Assembly (NCBI RefSeq): GCF_007827955.1
Contig: NZ_VITR01000015.1
Span: forward strand, 62,001 to 126,000
Direction of reading: 5' to 3'
Length of the DNA: 64,000 bases
Origin: Nitrospirillum pindoramense
GTDB lineage: Bacteria; Pseudomonadota; Alphaproteobacteria; Azospirillales; Azospirillaceae
The notes under the pieces are model-generated. The model worked only from the letters and a program-made list of their open reading frames with translations, was not told where the DNA came from and searched no databases. Made by a program: the position numbers and the translations under genes. The stretch's first letter is position 1. The number at the start of each line of letters is the position of its first letter. Shown one piece after another: positions 46,530 through 55,746 of this stretch.

Positions 46530-49500
46530 TCATGCGGACCGGCGGGCGTCGATGGCAGCGGCCAGGGCCCGCACGGTCGGTCCCTCGAACAGCAGGCTCA
46601 GGGGCAAGCGGCGTCCCACCTCACGCGACAGGCGCGACATGATGCGCATGGCGGCCAGCGAATGCCCGCCCAGGGCGAAGAAGTCATCCTCCGGTGCCAC
46701 CGCCGCCAGGCCCAGGATTTCCCGCCAAACCCCGGCCACCATCGGCTCCAGGCTGGATGGCGCGGTATCGGGCGTGCCGCCGTCGGATGCCGCCTCGTCC
46801 GCCAGCCGGTTGAGGCGGCGCTTGTCCAGCTTGCCCGTGGTTTGCAGCGGCAGCGCCTCCACCAGCAGGAACCGTGCCGGCACCATGTAGTCCGGCAGGG
46901 TGGCACGCAGGGCGGCGCGCAGGGACGCCTCCGTCAGGTCGGCGCCGGCCTGAGGCACGACGAAGCCCACCAGGCGCTTGTCGCGCGGGGTGCGATGGGC
47001 GATGACCGTGGCGTCCCGCACACCGTCCAGCCGCCGCAGCACCGCCTCCACCTCGCCTGGCTCCACCCGAAAGCCGCGGATTTTCACCTGGTCGTCGGTG
47101 CGGCCCTGGAAATCCAGGGTGCCGTCCTCGGCCCAGATGCCGACGTCGCCGCTGCGGAACAGGGTGTCGCCGGGAATGAACGGATTCGGGATGAAACGTT
47201 CCGCCGTCAGGGCCGGCCTGTCGATATACGCGCCGGAAACCCTGCGGCCGCCGATGGCGATCTCCCCCGGCACCCCCGGCGGGACCAGCCGACCCCGCCG
47301 GTCCAGCAGGTAGAGGTTGGTGTGGGCGATGGGGCGGCCGATGGACACGCGGTCGCCAAGGGGCGCGTCCCGCGTGATTTCGTGACAGGTGGTGAAGGTC
47401 GTGGCCTCGGTGGGGCCATACGCCACCATCAGGCGGCAGGCGCCCGGTGCTGCGAACAGCGCCCGTACGCTGTCCGGCGGCACGATGTCCCCGCCTGTCA
47501 TGGCCCAGCGCGTGGCCGCGACGGTGGCGGGATGGGCCTCCACCAGTTCCTTGAACAACGCGGTGGTCATCCACAGGATGCTGACCTTCTCCGCCGCCAC
47601 CAGCTCCGCCAGTTCATCCAGGCCGGTCCGTACCGGTGGCAGCAGCAGGGACGCGCCGTTCAACAGCGCGGCCCACATCTCGAAGGTCGAGGCGTCGAAG
47701 GACAGCGGCGCGAACGCCATCAGGCGGTCGGTGGGCGCGACGGCGAGATAGTCGGTGTCGCATACCAGGCTGACGACGGCCTCGTGGGTGCTGTGCACCC
47801 CCTTGGGCGTCCCCGTGGACCCCGACGTGAACATGATGTACGCGCGATCGGCGGGCCCTGCCTCCGGGGACCGAATGGCGCTTGCCGCGCCATCCGTCCG
47901 GGCGGGCGGCGCTTCGGACAACAGCGGGTCGATGACCACCACCGGCAGGTCCAGCCCGGCGGTGATGGCGTCGGGCGCGTCCGTCAGCACCAGGCGGGCC
48001 CTGCTTTCCACCAGGATCAGACGTTGGCGTTCCGCCGGGAAGTCGGTCTCGAACGGCACGTAGGCGGCGCCGGCCTTCAGAATCCCCAGCAAGGCGGCGA
48101 TCAGCGCGGGGCTCCGGCTGGCGGCGATGCCCACGGTGTCACCCGGCTCCACCCCCCGCAGCCGCAGTCCGGCCGCGATCCGCGCCGCCGCCTGGTCCAG
48201 GGCGCCGTAGCTGACGGTGGCGGGTTTCCGGACGCCACCGTGGCGCAGGGCCACGGCGTCGGGCTGCCGCGCGGCCCAGTATTCGAACTGGCCGTGCACC
48301 GTCCGGTCGGGGAAGGCCGGTGTGGCGCCGGTGGACCAGGTCAGGACCCGGTCCCGTTCCGCCGCGTCCATGCTGGGGATGTCGGTGAGGGGCGCCTCCG
48401 GCTGGGCGGCGGCCAGCACCTGCACCAGGCTGGCGCCCAGGCGCGCCACCTGCGCCTCCGTCAATAGGCCGTCGTCATAGTCCAGGGTCAGGCGGTCCCC
48501 CGCCACGCACAGTTCCAGCGCGGTCGATGGGGCGCCGCCGGCACCCATGACCAGCGCGGTCTGGAACAGGCCGCCGTCGCGTCCGTCCGCCACCGCTTCT
48601 GCCAGGATGGCCAAGGGCAGGTCGCCGTGCGCCAACCCCGAGGCCGCGGTTGAGGCGGCGTGCCCCTTCAACGCGGTCCAGGACTGATCCTCGTCGACCC
48701 GCAATCGAAGGGGCAGGGCTTCCGCCCGACCCTCGGGCCGATAACCGAACAGCACGTCGTCGCCGCCAGTGTGGCGGGCCAGAACCAGGGCGTAGGCCGC
48801 CAGCAGATCCGGGGCGTGGGGCGTCTTGGGCAAGGACTGGCTCAGCCGGGCCCGATGCCCGCTGGCGCGGGCGGTGTGATAGGCCGGTCCGGCCAACCTC
48901 GCGTCCTCCAGGTCGGCCAGTGCCCGGCGCCAATAGGCCAGATCGACATCCCGTCCGCTGACCGCGGAGGAGCCGCCGGCGCGCAGGCGGGCCAGATCGA
49001 GATGCGGGGTGGCGGCCCAGCGCGCCGCGATCGCCAGGAAGTCCTCGAAGAACGCCTGGATGTCGCCGGCCGGCGCCAGGTCATGGGCGTATTCGGCCAG
49101 GACGCGGCCGCCGCGGCGGGGATTGGCCTCGTCATCGAAGACGACGATGACGTTAAGGTCGAATTTGGCCGATCCGTTGGACACACCCTCGGTCACCTCC
49201 ACGGTCAGCCCGTGGAAGGCCAGGTCGCGTGTCATGGAGTTGTGGAAGCTGAAACTGGTCTGGATGTAGGGCAGGGCGTTGGCCACCCGTGCCGGCTGCA
49301 GGTCCTCCACCATGGTGGAGACGGGAATGCGGCCGTTGAGAAAGGCGGCGCGCACTTCCTCCCGGGTGGCGGCCAGCAGGTCGCTCAAGCTGCCATCGCC
49401 TTGCAGGCGCAGGGGCAGCATGTTGACCAGCATGCCGATCACCGTCTGCGTTTCCGGCTGGTCACGGTTGGCGATGGCCGTGCCGATGATGACCCGGTCC

Positions 49501-50390
49501 AGGCCCCGCCGCTCCCGCACCAGGGCGCCGAAGATGGTCAACATCAGCTCGAACAGGGTGGTCCGGGTGGCGGTGGCCAGGTCGACCAGCGCGCCCAAGG
49601 TGGCGCCGGGAATCGGGAAGGATTGCGACGCGCCGGAGAAGGTCAGGGCCTGGCGCCGCTCGGCCACGCCGGCCACCAGGCTGTGGCCGTAGGCCGGCCA
49701 GCCCGCCAGGCGGTCGCGCCAGAAGGCCCGCTGGCCCCGGCCCTCCGCCGAGTCCAGCCACGCCCCCTCCCACCGGCAGTAATCGGCGAATTGGGTGACC
49801 TCGCCCAACGTGGCGTCCAGATCATTGGTCAGCTCCGCGTCCACGCCGCCGCCGCGTACCCGGGCGCTGTACAGCGCCGCCAGTTCCCGCATGAACAGCC
49901 GGTAGGACCAACCGTCATGGACCAGATGATGCTCGATATGCAGCAGCAGATGACGATCAGGCGCCTGGCGTACCAGAAGCCAGCGCACCAGGGGCAGCCG
50001 GCCGACATCGATCCGCTTGCGGATTTCCGTCTCGATCAGCAATTCGGCATAGCTGTCGCGCATGCCCTCGGGCACGCCCGCCAGGTCCACCATAGGCAGT
50101 TCCGGCAGCCAGGGCGCCTGCACCACTTGGTAGGGCGTGTCCTCACCCTCCAGGAAGACGGTGCGCAGGATTTCATGGCGGATGATCAGATCGGCGAGGG
50201 CCCCGGTCAGCGCTGCCACGTCCAGCGGCCCGGTGATGGTGAATCGCGCCTGGAAGTTGTAGGCCACCGTATCGGGCACCAGCCGCTCCAGGAACCATGC
50301 CTGTTGCTGCGCGCTCGACAGGCGTACGCCCTGCGGATGGGGGACGGCGGCCGACGGTGCCGACGGCGCTGCGATATCGTCCGCATACAT
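46530..50390 (-). CDS. Single-module NRPS: C-(half C)-A-PCP
   Basis: In this 1286-residue protein, C starts with LSSAQQQAWFLERL (about 27) and has HHLVHDGWS (about 158). A second stretch at about 483-690 resembles the C-terminal half of a C domain (DLAYWRRALADL onwards) but lacks the HHxxxDG lobe. A has FTSGSTGTPKG (about 855) and pocket residues DAFWMGATF, close to valine codes. PCP has Ser1244 and the protein ends shortly after. I start at ATG 50390 after an aagggag ribosome site. No N-terminal docking domain is seen. It is first in the minus-strand operon and should feed C1 of the 4153-residue protein. Position and code parallel SylC of syringolin. Confidence 0.93.
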   Translation of the reverse strand: MYADDIAAPSAPSAAVPHPQGVRLSSAQQQAWFLERLVPDTVAYNFQARFTITGPLDVAALTGALADLIIRHEILRTVFLEGEDTPYQVVQAPWLPELPMVDLAGVPEGMRDSYAELLIETEIRKRIDVGRLPLVRWLLVRQAPDRHLLLHIEHHLVHDGWSYRLFMRELAALYSARVRGGGVDAELTNDLDATLGEVTQFADYCRWEGAWLDSAEGRGQRAFWRDRLAGWPAYGHSLVAGVAERRQALTFSGASQSFPIPGATLGALVDLATATRTTLFELMLTIFGALVRERRGLDRVIIGTAIANRDQPETQTVIGMLVNMLPLRLQGDGSLSDLLAATREEVRAAFLNGRIPVSTMVEDLQPARVANALPYIQTSFSFHNSMTRDLAFHGLTVEVTEGVSNGSAKFDLNVIVVFDDEANPRRGGRVLAEYAHDLAPAGDIQAFFEDFLAIAARWAATPHLDLARLRAGGSSAVSGRDVDLAYWRRALADLEDARLAGPAYHTARASGHRARLSQSLPKTPHAPDLLAAYALVLARHTGGDDVLFGYRPEGRAEALPLRLRVDEDQSWTALKGHAASTAASGLAHGDLPLAILAEAVADGRDGGLFQTALVMGAGGAPSTALELCVAGDRLTLDYDDGLLTEAQVARLGASLVQVLAAAQPEAPLTDIPSMDAAERDRVLTWSTGATPAFPDRTVHGQFEYWAARQPDAVALRHGGVRKPATVSYGALDQAAARIAAGLRLRGVEPGDTVGIAASRSPALIAALLGILKAGAAYVPFETDFPAERQRLILVESRARLVLTDAPDAITAGLDLPVVVIDPLLSEAPPARTDGAASAIRSPEAGPADRAYIMFTSGSTGTPKGVHSTHEAVVSLVCDTDYLAVAPTDRLMAFAPLSFDASTFEMWAALLNGASLLLPPVRTGLDELAELVAAEKVSILWMTTALFKELVEAHPATVAATRWAMTGGDIVPPDSVRALFAAPGACRLMVAYGPTEATTFTTCHEITRDAPLGDRVSIGRPIAHTNLYLLDRRGRLVPPGVPGEIAIGGRRVSGAYIDRPALTAERFIPNPFIPGDTLFRSGDVGIWAEDGTLDFQGRTDDQVKIRGFRVEPGEVEAVLRRLDGVRDATVIAHRTPRDKRLVGFVVPQAGADLTEASLRAALRATLPDYMVPARFLLVEALPLQTTGKLDKRRLNRLADEAASDGGTPDTAPSSLEPMVAGVWREILGLAAVAPEDDFFALGGHSLAAMRIMSRLSREVGRRLPLSLLFEGPTVRALAAAIDARRSA

Positions 50391-50784
50391 GCTGGCAACT
50401 CCCTTGTTCGCGGCGGATTCCCGGCGGCGCAGCATCCCCTGCACGGTGCTGTTCCTCAGGCGACACGGCCCGGTGGCAACGGGATCCCTAGCGACTTCAA
50501 TCCATGATAGTGCAGTGATATACCTTGCAACGCGAGCGGGCTGGTTGGGGCCTTGGGAGCAGCCGTTCGTATCGCGGAATTGGGCGTCTTGGCGTGGACG
50601 CGCGTGACCGTTATCCACGATTTGATCTTGCACCAAACGTCCGCAACTGCAACCCTGAATAACACTCGTAACAAAATTTGCACTTCCATCGTGTCTATCG
50701 GATGTGCTTTACGCTGCGTTGCCAACAAGGCTGGGCGTGGTGAGAGACGGCTGACGGGCACGACGCGGGTCTATTTGGGGGGTT
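50391..50784. promoter_or_regulatory. Divergent promoter region of the NRPS-PKS locus
   Basis: These 394 bases separate the two biosynthetic operons and are clearly lower in GC at 50480-50720. No gene is credible here. Both operons must be transcribed from this region, so coordinated control is likely. I could not pick out a secure -35/-10 pair or a known operator. Confidence 0.6.
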
Positions 50785-53700
50785 GTGGTGGCGTCCAAGG
50801 GAAAGGGTTCGGCGGCGGGTTCCCACCCCCCTCCCGATTGGGAGGATGGGGGGACGCTGTCGCCTGACCTGGGCGCGACCGCCCTGCCCGCACTGGTGGC
50901 CGCCGTGGCCGCCCGGCACCCCGACCGGCCCGCCGTCGTGGTCGGTCCCACCGCCCTCAGCTACGGGGCCTTGGAACATCAGGTGGCGGCCTGGGCCGTG
51001 CATCTGGCCGGCCTGGGGGTGGCGGGTCGGCCTGTGGGGCTGTGCGCCGCCGCCAGCCCGGCGGTCGTGGTTGGCTTCTTGGCGGTGATGCGCGCGGGCG
51101 GCGTGCTGGTGCCGCTGGATCCGGCGCTGCCGGCGGATCGGTTGGCGCTTCTGGCCGGCGGTGTGGCGTGCCGCCTGGTGCTGACGGATGCAAGCGCGCC
51201 GGCCGATCTGTCAGCCGCCGCCGACTTGGCGCGGCTTGACCAGGGGCCGCCGATCCCCGCCGGGGGGGATGCACCGGCCGCGTCCACCCCCGCCCTTGAT
51301 CCGGCGGCGATCGCCTGCCTGTATCACACCTCAGGGTCCACCGGCCGACCCAAGCCGGTGGCCCTGGCCCACGGCACGCTCAGCCGGCGTGTCCGTTCCA
51401 TGGCCGCCTGGTTCGGGCTGGGCGGGGACGAGGTGGTGTGCGGCGCTTCCAGTATCGGCTTTGATCCGTTCCTGCAGCAGCTGTTTTTCGCGTTGACCAC
51501 CGGCGGCACGCTGTGGCTGCCGGATCGCTCCACCCTGCTGGATCCGGGGGCTTTCTGGACGCAGCTGACCGAGCGGGGCGTCACCCATTTGAACCTGGTG
51601 CCTTCCCAGTTGGATGCGCTGTTGGCGCGGCCGCCCCTGTCGCCGCCGCCCACGGTCCGCCGCGTGGTGTTGGGCGGCGAGCGCTTGCTGCCCCGGCACG
51701 TGGAGCGCATCCGCGCGCTGCTGGGGCCGGTGCCGGTCTACAACATGTACGGCCCGACGGAGGCCACGGTGGACGCCACCGGCCACCGTGTCGCGGGTGA
51801 CGAGGTGGAAATCCCCATCGGCCGCCCCTTGCCTGGTTGCCGCGTCCGCATCCTGGATGAAGAGTCGGCCCGCGTGCCGGTGGGCGTCGAGGGGGAGTTG
51901 TGCATCGGCGGCGCCGGCCTGGCCGAAGGCTATTGGGGCCTGGATGCCGCGACCGCCCAGTCTTTCATAGCCGATCCCCACGGCGTACCCGGTGACCGGC
52001 TGTACCGGACGGGGGACCGGGCCCGTTGGACGGCGGATGGCACCCTGCTGTTCGGCGGGCGCCAGGACGATCAGGTGAAGATCCGGGGGCAGCGTATCGA
52101 GCTGGGTGAGGTCGAGGCGGCGGTGCGGGCGCTGGACGGGGTCACCGCCGCGGCCGTGGTGCCTTGGGCCGACGCCCCGGGGGGCATGGCGTTGGTGGCT
52201 TATGTGGCCGGCGTGGTCGATCCCGTGGCTGCGCGCACCGTTCTGGCCCACCAGCTGCCGGCGGCGGCCGTGCCCTTGCGCGTCATTCCCATGGCGGCCC
52301 TGCCGCTGACCACCTCCGGCAAGGTGGACCGGCGCGCCCTGCCGCCACCGGACGCGGACCCGGCGCGGTCCCCTATCCCGTCTGGCCCCGTCCTGCCCCG
52401 TCCGGCGCCCAGCGCGGCCAGTCTGCAGGACGCCATCGCTGGGGTTTGGGCCGGCCTGCTGGGCCGGCCGGTGGATCCGGCGGCCAACCTGTTCGAGATG
52501 GGGGCCCATTCCCTGTTGGTGCCGCCGGCCCTGGCCGGCATCGAGGCCGCGACGGGACGGCGCGTGACGCCGGTGGACCTGTTCCGCTTCCCCAGCGTCA
52601 TGGCCCTGGCGCGCCACCTGTCGGGCGAAGCGCCCTCGCCGGATGCCGACCGCGTCCGGTCGGGCCGGAGCCCGAGGGGCGGCGACCCCTCCGGCGCCGG
52701 TCAGTCCATCGCCGTCGTCGGGTGGGCGTTCCGCTTTCCCGGGGCGGACGATGCCATGACCTTCTGGGACAACCTTCTGGCCGGCCGCGACGCCGTGCGC
52801 CATTTTGACCGCGCCGACCTGCGGGCAGCGGGTGCGCCGGCGGTGCTGGCCGATCATCCCGACCTGGTGGCGGCCAACGCCGCTGTCGACGGTCTGGATC
52901 TGTTCGATCCGGTGCCCTTTGGTTATGGCCCGGGCGAGGCGGCAGAGATCGACCCGCAACAGCGGCTGTTGCTGGGCCTGGCCTGGCATGCGCTGGAGGA
53001 GGCGGGGTGCGATCCCGTCCGGGACGGCCCCGTTGGCGTCTATGCTGGCGTGGGCTTCAACGCCTATCTGCTGGACAATCTGCGGGGGCGCACCGGGTTC
53101 GCCGGGGGTGCGGACCGATATTCCGTGGTGGTGGGCGCGGACAAGGACTTCGCCGCCACCCGCCTGGCCTACAAGCTGGACCTGACCGGCCCCGCCGCCA
53201 CGGTGAACAGCGCCTGTTCCACCGCCCTGTCGGTGACGGCGGCGGCGGTGGACGCCCTGCGCCTGGGTCGCTGCCGGGTGGCGCTGGCCGGGGCCGCGTC
53301 GCTGGGTATGTTCTCACCCTGGGGCTACATCCATGCCGAAGGCGGCATCGCCTCGGCAACCGGATGCTGCCGGCCGTTCGACGCCGCCGCCGATGGCACC
53401 GTGGGCGGGGCGGGTGGGGCTGTGCTCGTCCTGAAGCGCTTGGATGACGCCCTGGCCGATGGCGACCTGATCCACGGTGTCATCCGGGGGGTGGGCGTCG
53501 CCAACGATGGCGCGGCGAAGGCCGCGTTCGCCGCCCCCTCGGTCCAGGGGCAGGCGGCCGCCATCCGCGCCGCCCTGGCCGACGCGGGGGTCGAGCCCAC
53601 CCAGGTGGGGTTTGTCGAGGGGCATGGTACGGCCACGGCCCTAGGCGACCCGATCGAGGTGGCCGCTTTGAACCTGGCCTATGCCGGGGCCCCCGCCGGT

Positions 53701-55746
53701 GCCATTGCGCTGGGGTCGGTCAAGGGCAACGTCGGGCACCTGGACGCCGCCTCCGGCATGGCCGGCCTGGTTAAGGCGCTGCTGGCGGTGCGCCATGGCG
53801 TCGTGCCGCCCACCGCCCATTTCAGCACCGCCAATCCCCGCATCCCCTTCGCCCAGGGGCCGTTCCGCGTGAACGCCGGGGCGGAGCCATGGCCCGTGGC
53901 GGGGGAGCGCCTGGCCGGTGTCAGCAGCTTCGGCATGGGGGGCACCAACATCCATCTGGTGGTCGCGGCCCCGCCCGAGGCGGCGCCGCTTGATCTCCCC
54001 GGGACCCCCGATATCCCCCGGGCCGATGCGCCCCACCTGTTGACGCTGTCGGCGGCCACCCCCGGGGCCTTGGCCCGCCTGGCAGCGGCGATGGCCAACC
54101 GGCTGGACCAGCCGGACGCACCGTCCCTGTCGGCGGTGGCGGCCACCCTGGCGCGGCGCCGGCCGCTGCGGCTGCGTCGTGCCGTCGTGGCCGCGTCCGC
54201 CGCCGAGGCGGCGGCGGCCCTGCGGATCGTCGATCCGGCGCCCGACGCCGGCGCGGCGCCAACGGGCGCCGGGACTGCGGGTGCTGGGCCAGTGGGCGCT
54301 GGGAATGCGGGTGGGGCGGAGGTCGCCTTCCTGTTTCCGGGCCAGGGCGCGCAGCATCCGGGCATGGGGCGCGACCTCTATCGCGCTTCGCCCGCGGCCG
54401 GTGCCGTCTTGGCGGAAGCCGCCTCGGTCCTGCAGGGCACGCCGGTGGCGGCCCTGACGGACCTGTTGATGGCCCACCCCGGCGACGCGGGCGCCGCCCG
54501 CGCCCTGGCAGAAACGGCGATGACCCAGCCGGCCCTGTTCGTCACCGAATACGCCATCGCCCAGGCCTTGATGGCGGAGGGGGTGCGACCAGAGGCGTTG
54601 ATGGGCCACAGCGTGGGTGAATACGTCGCGGCCTGCCTGGCCGGCGTCATGCCCTTCGTGGACGCCTTGCGCCTCGTGGTCGCGCGTGGCCGCCTGATGG
54701 GGGCCGCGGCGCGGGGCGCCATGCTGGCCGTTTCCCTGCCCGAGGCGGTGGCGGCGCCGCTGGTGGCCGAGGTGGGGGCCGACCTGGCGGCGGTGAACAG
54801 TCCCAACCAGTGCGTGGCGGCGGGAACCGAGGCCCAGATGGCCGCCCTGGCCGATCGTATCGCGGCGCTGGGCAAGACGGCGCGGCGCCTGACCGTTTCA
54901 CACGCCTTCCATTCCGCCTTGATGGAACCGGTGTTGTCCGATTTCGCCGATGAGGTGGCGCGCGTGGCCCTGGCGCCGCCCCGCATTCCCATCGTCTCCA
55001 ACCTCAGTGGCGATTGGCTGGCGCCCGCTGACGCCATTGATCCGGCCTATTGGGTGCGCCACCTGCGCGGCACGGTGCGTTTCGCGGCCGGTATCGCCCG
55101 CTTGGCGGAGGCGCCCCGGCGCCTGCTGGTGGAGGTGGGGCCCGGCGTTGGCTTGGGCCGCATGGCCCGCGCCGGCGGCGTCCCCGCCCCGCGTATTATC
55201 GCCACGCAGCCCGAGGCCAGCCAGGCCGGGGCCGAGGATGGCCGGGCCGCCCTGCTGGCGGCCATCGGGCGGCTGTGGACGGCGGGCGCCCCCCTGGCGC
55301 GGACGCCGGCCGGGCCGCGCGCGCGCCTGCCTCTTTATCCCTTCGACGTTCAGCGGCTGTGGATCGACCCGGCGGCCGATGGCGCCGCATCGGCCACGGT
55401 CCCCGGTGCGGCCGTGGGCGCCATGTCGCGGGGCCCGTTGACGGCATCGGCCGCCTATCCGGCCGCCAGCCCGCATCCGGCCCCGGCGGCGGGCGGCGCC
55501 ATCGAAGGCGTCGTCACGGCCGTGTGGCGTGACGTCCTGGGTATCCCCGCCATCGGACCGGACGATGATTTCCTGGCGCTGGGCGGGGATTCGCTGATCG
55601 CCGTGCGCGTGGCCGCCCGCCTGCGGGAGCGCCTGGGGTGTGAGGTGTCGACGGAGGCGGTGTTCCGCGGCGCCACGGTGGCCGGCTTGGCCCGGTTGTT
55701 GGAGGCGGTGCACCCGGCCGGCCTTCGGGAGGAGGGGTTTCTGTGA
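50785..55746 (+). CDS. Hybrid NRPS-PKS initiation protein: A-PCP-KS-AT-ACP
   Basis: This 1653-residue protein has no C domain before A, so it looks like a loading protein. A: TSGSTGRPKPVALAH (about 182; PKP in place of PKG), GPTEATVD (about 322), pocket DPQNVGMVD, not assigned. PCP: GAHSLL with Ser576. KS: SIAVVGWAFRFPG (about 641), Cys811 in SACSTAL, EGHGTATALGDP and GNVGH. AT: Ser1276 in GHSVGE, HAFH for malonyl-CoA. ACP: Ser1603 in GGDSL. There is no KR or DH, so a beta-keto amino-acyl chain is expected. It starts with GTG at 50785 (50788 also possible) after a G-rich stretch. Its TGA overlaps the next gene's GTG by 4 nt, so the two are coupled. Confidence 0.94.
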   Translation: MVASKGKGSAAGSHPPPDWEDGGTLSPDLGATALPALVAAVAARHPDRPAVVVGPTALSYGALEHQVAAWAVHLAGLGVAGRPVGLCAAASPAVVVGFLAVMRAGGVLVPLDPALPADRLALLAGGVACRLVLTDASAPADLSAAADLARLDQGPPIPAGGDAPAASTPALDPAAIACLYHTSGSTGRPKPVALAHGTLSRRVRSMAAWFGLGGDEVVCGASSIGFDPFLQQLFFALTTGGTLWLPDRSTLLDPGAFWTQLTERGVTHLNLVPSQLDALLARPPLSPPPTVRRVVLGGERLLPRHVERIRALLGPVPVYNMYGPTEATVDATGHRVAGDEVEIPIGRPLPGCRVRILDEESARVPVGVEGELCIGGAGLAEGYWGLDAATAQSFIADPHGVPGDRLYRTGDRARWTADGTLLFGGRQDDQVKIRGQRIELGEVEAAVRALDGVTAAAVVPWADAPGGMALVAYVAGVVDPVAARTVLAHQLPAAAVPLRVIPMAALPLTTSGKVDRRALPPPDADPARSPIPSGPVLPRPAPSAASLQDAIAGVWAGLLGRPVDPAANLFEMGAHSLLVPPALAGIEAATGRRVTPVDLFRFPSVMALARHLSGEAPSPDADRVRSGRSPRGGDPSGAGQSIAVVGWAFRFPGADDAMTFWDNLLAGRDAVRHFDRADLRAAGAPAVLADHPDLVAANAAVDGLDLFDPVPFGYGPGEAAEIDPQQRLLLGLAWHALEEAGCDPVRDGPVGVYAGVGFNAYLLDNLRGRTGFAGGADRYSVVVGADKDFAATRLAYKLDLTGPAATVNSACSTALSVTAAAVDALRLGRCRVALAGAASLGMFSPWGYIHAEGGIASATGCCRPFDAAADGTVGGAGGAVLVLKRLDDALADGDLIHGVIRGVGVANDGAAKAAFAAPSVQGQAAAIRAALADAGVEPTQVGFVEGHGTATALGDPIEVAALNLAYAGAPAGAIALGSVKGNVGHLDAASGMAGLVKALLAVRHGVVPPTAHFSTANPRIPFAQGPFRVNAGAEPWPVAGERLAGVSSFGMGGTNIHLVVAAPPEAAPLDLPGTPDIPRADAPHLLTLSAATPGALARLAAAMANRLDQPDAPSLSAVAATLARRRPLRLRRAVVAASAAEAAAALRIVDPAPDAGAAPTGAGTAGAGPVGAGNAGGAEVAFLFPGQGAQHPGMGRDLYRASPAAGAVLAEAASVLQGTPVAALTDLLMAHPGDAGAARALAETAMTQPALFVTEYAIAQALMAEGVRPEALMGHSVGEYVAACLAGVMPFVDALRLVVARGRLMGAAARGAMLAVSLPEAVAAPLVAEVGADLAAVNSPNQCVAAGTEAQMAALADRIAALGKTARRLTVSHAFHSALMEPVLSDFADEVARVALAPPRIPIVSNLSGDWLAPADAIDPAYWVRHLRGTVRFAAGIARLAEAPRRLLVEVGPGVGLGRMARAGGVPAPRIIATQPEASQAGAEDGRAALLAAIGRLWTAGAPLARTPAGPRARLPLYPFDVQRLWIDPAADGAASATVPGAAVGAMSRGPLTASAAYPAASPHPAPAAGGAIEGVVTAVWRDVLGIPAIGPDDDFLALGGDSLIAVRVAARLRERLGCEVSTEAVFRGATVAGLARLLEAVHPAGLREEGFL

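Noticed and set aside
45237-48467. Plus-strand open frame of 1076 codons across two NRPS genes
   Set aside because: Antisense to clear NRPS domains; it crosses the boundary of two real genes and has no motifs.
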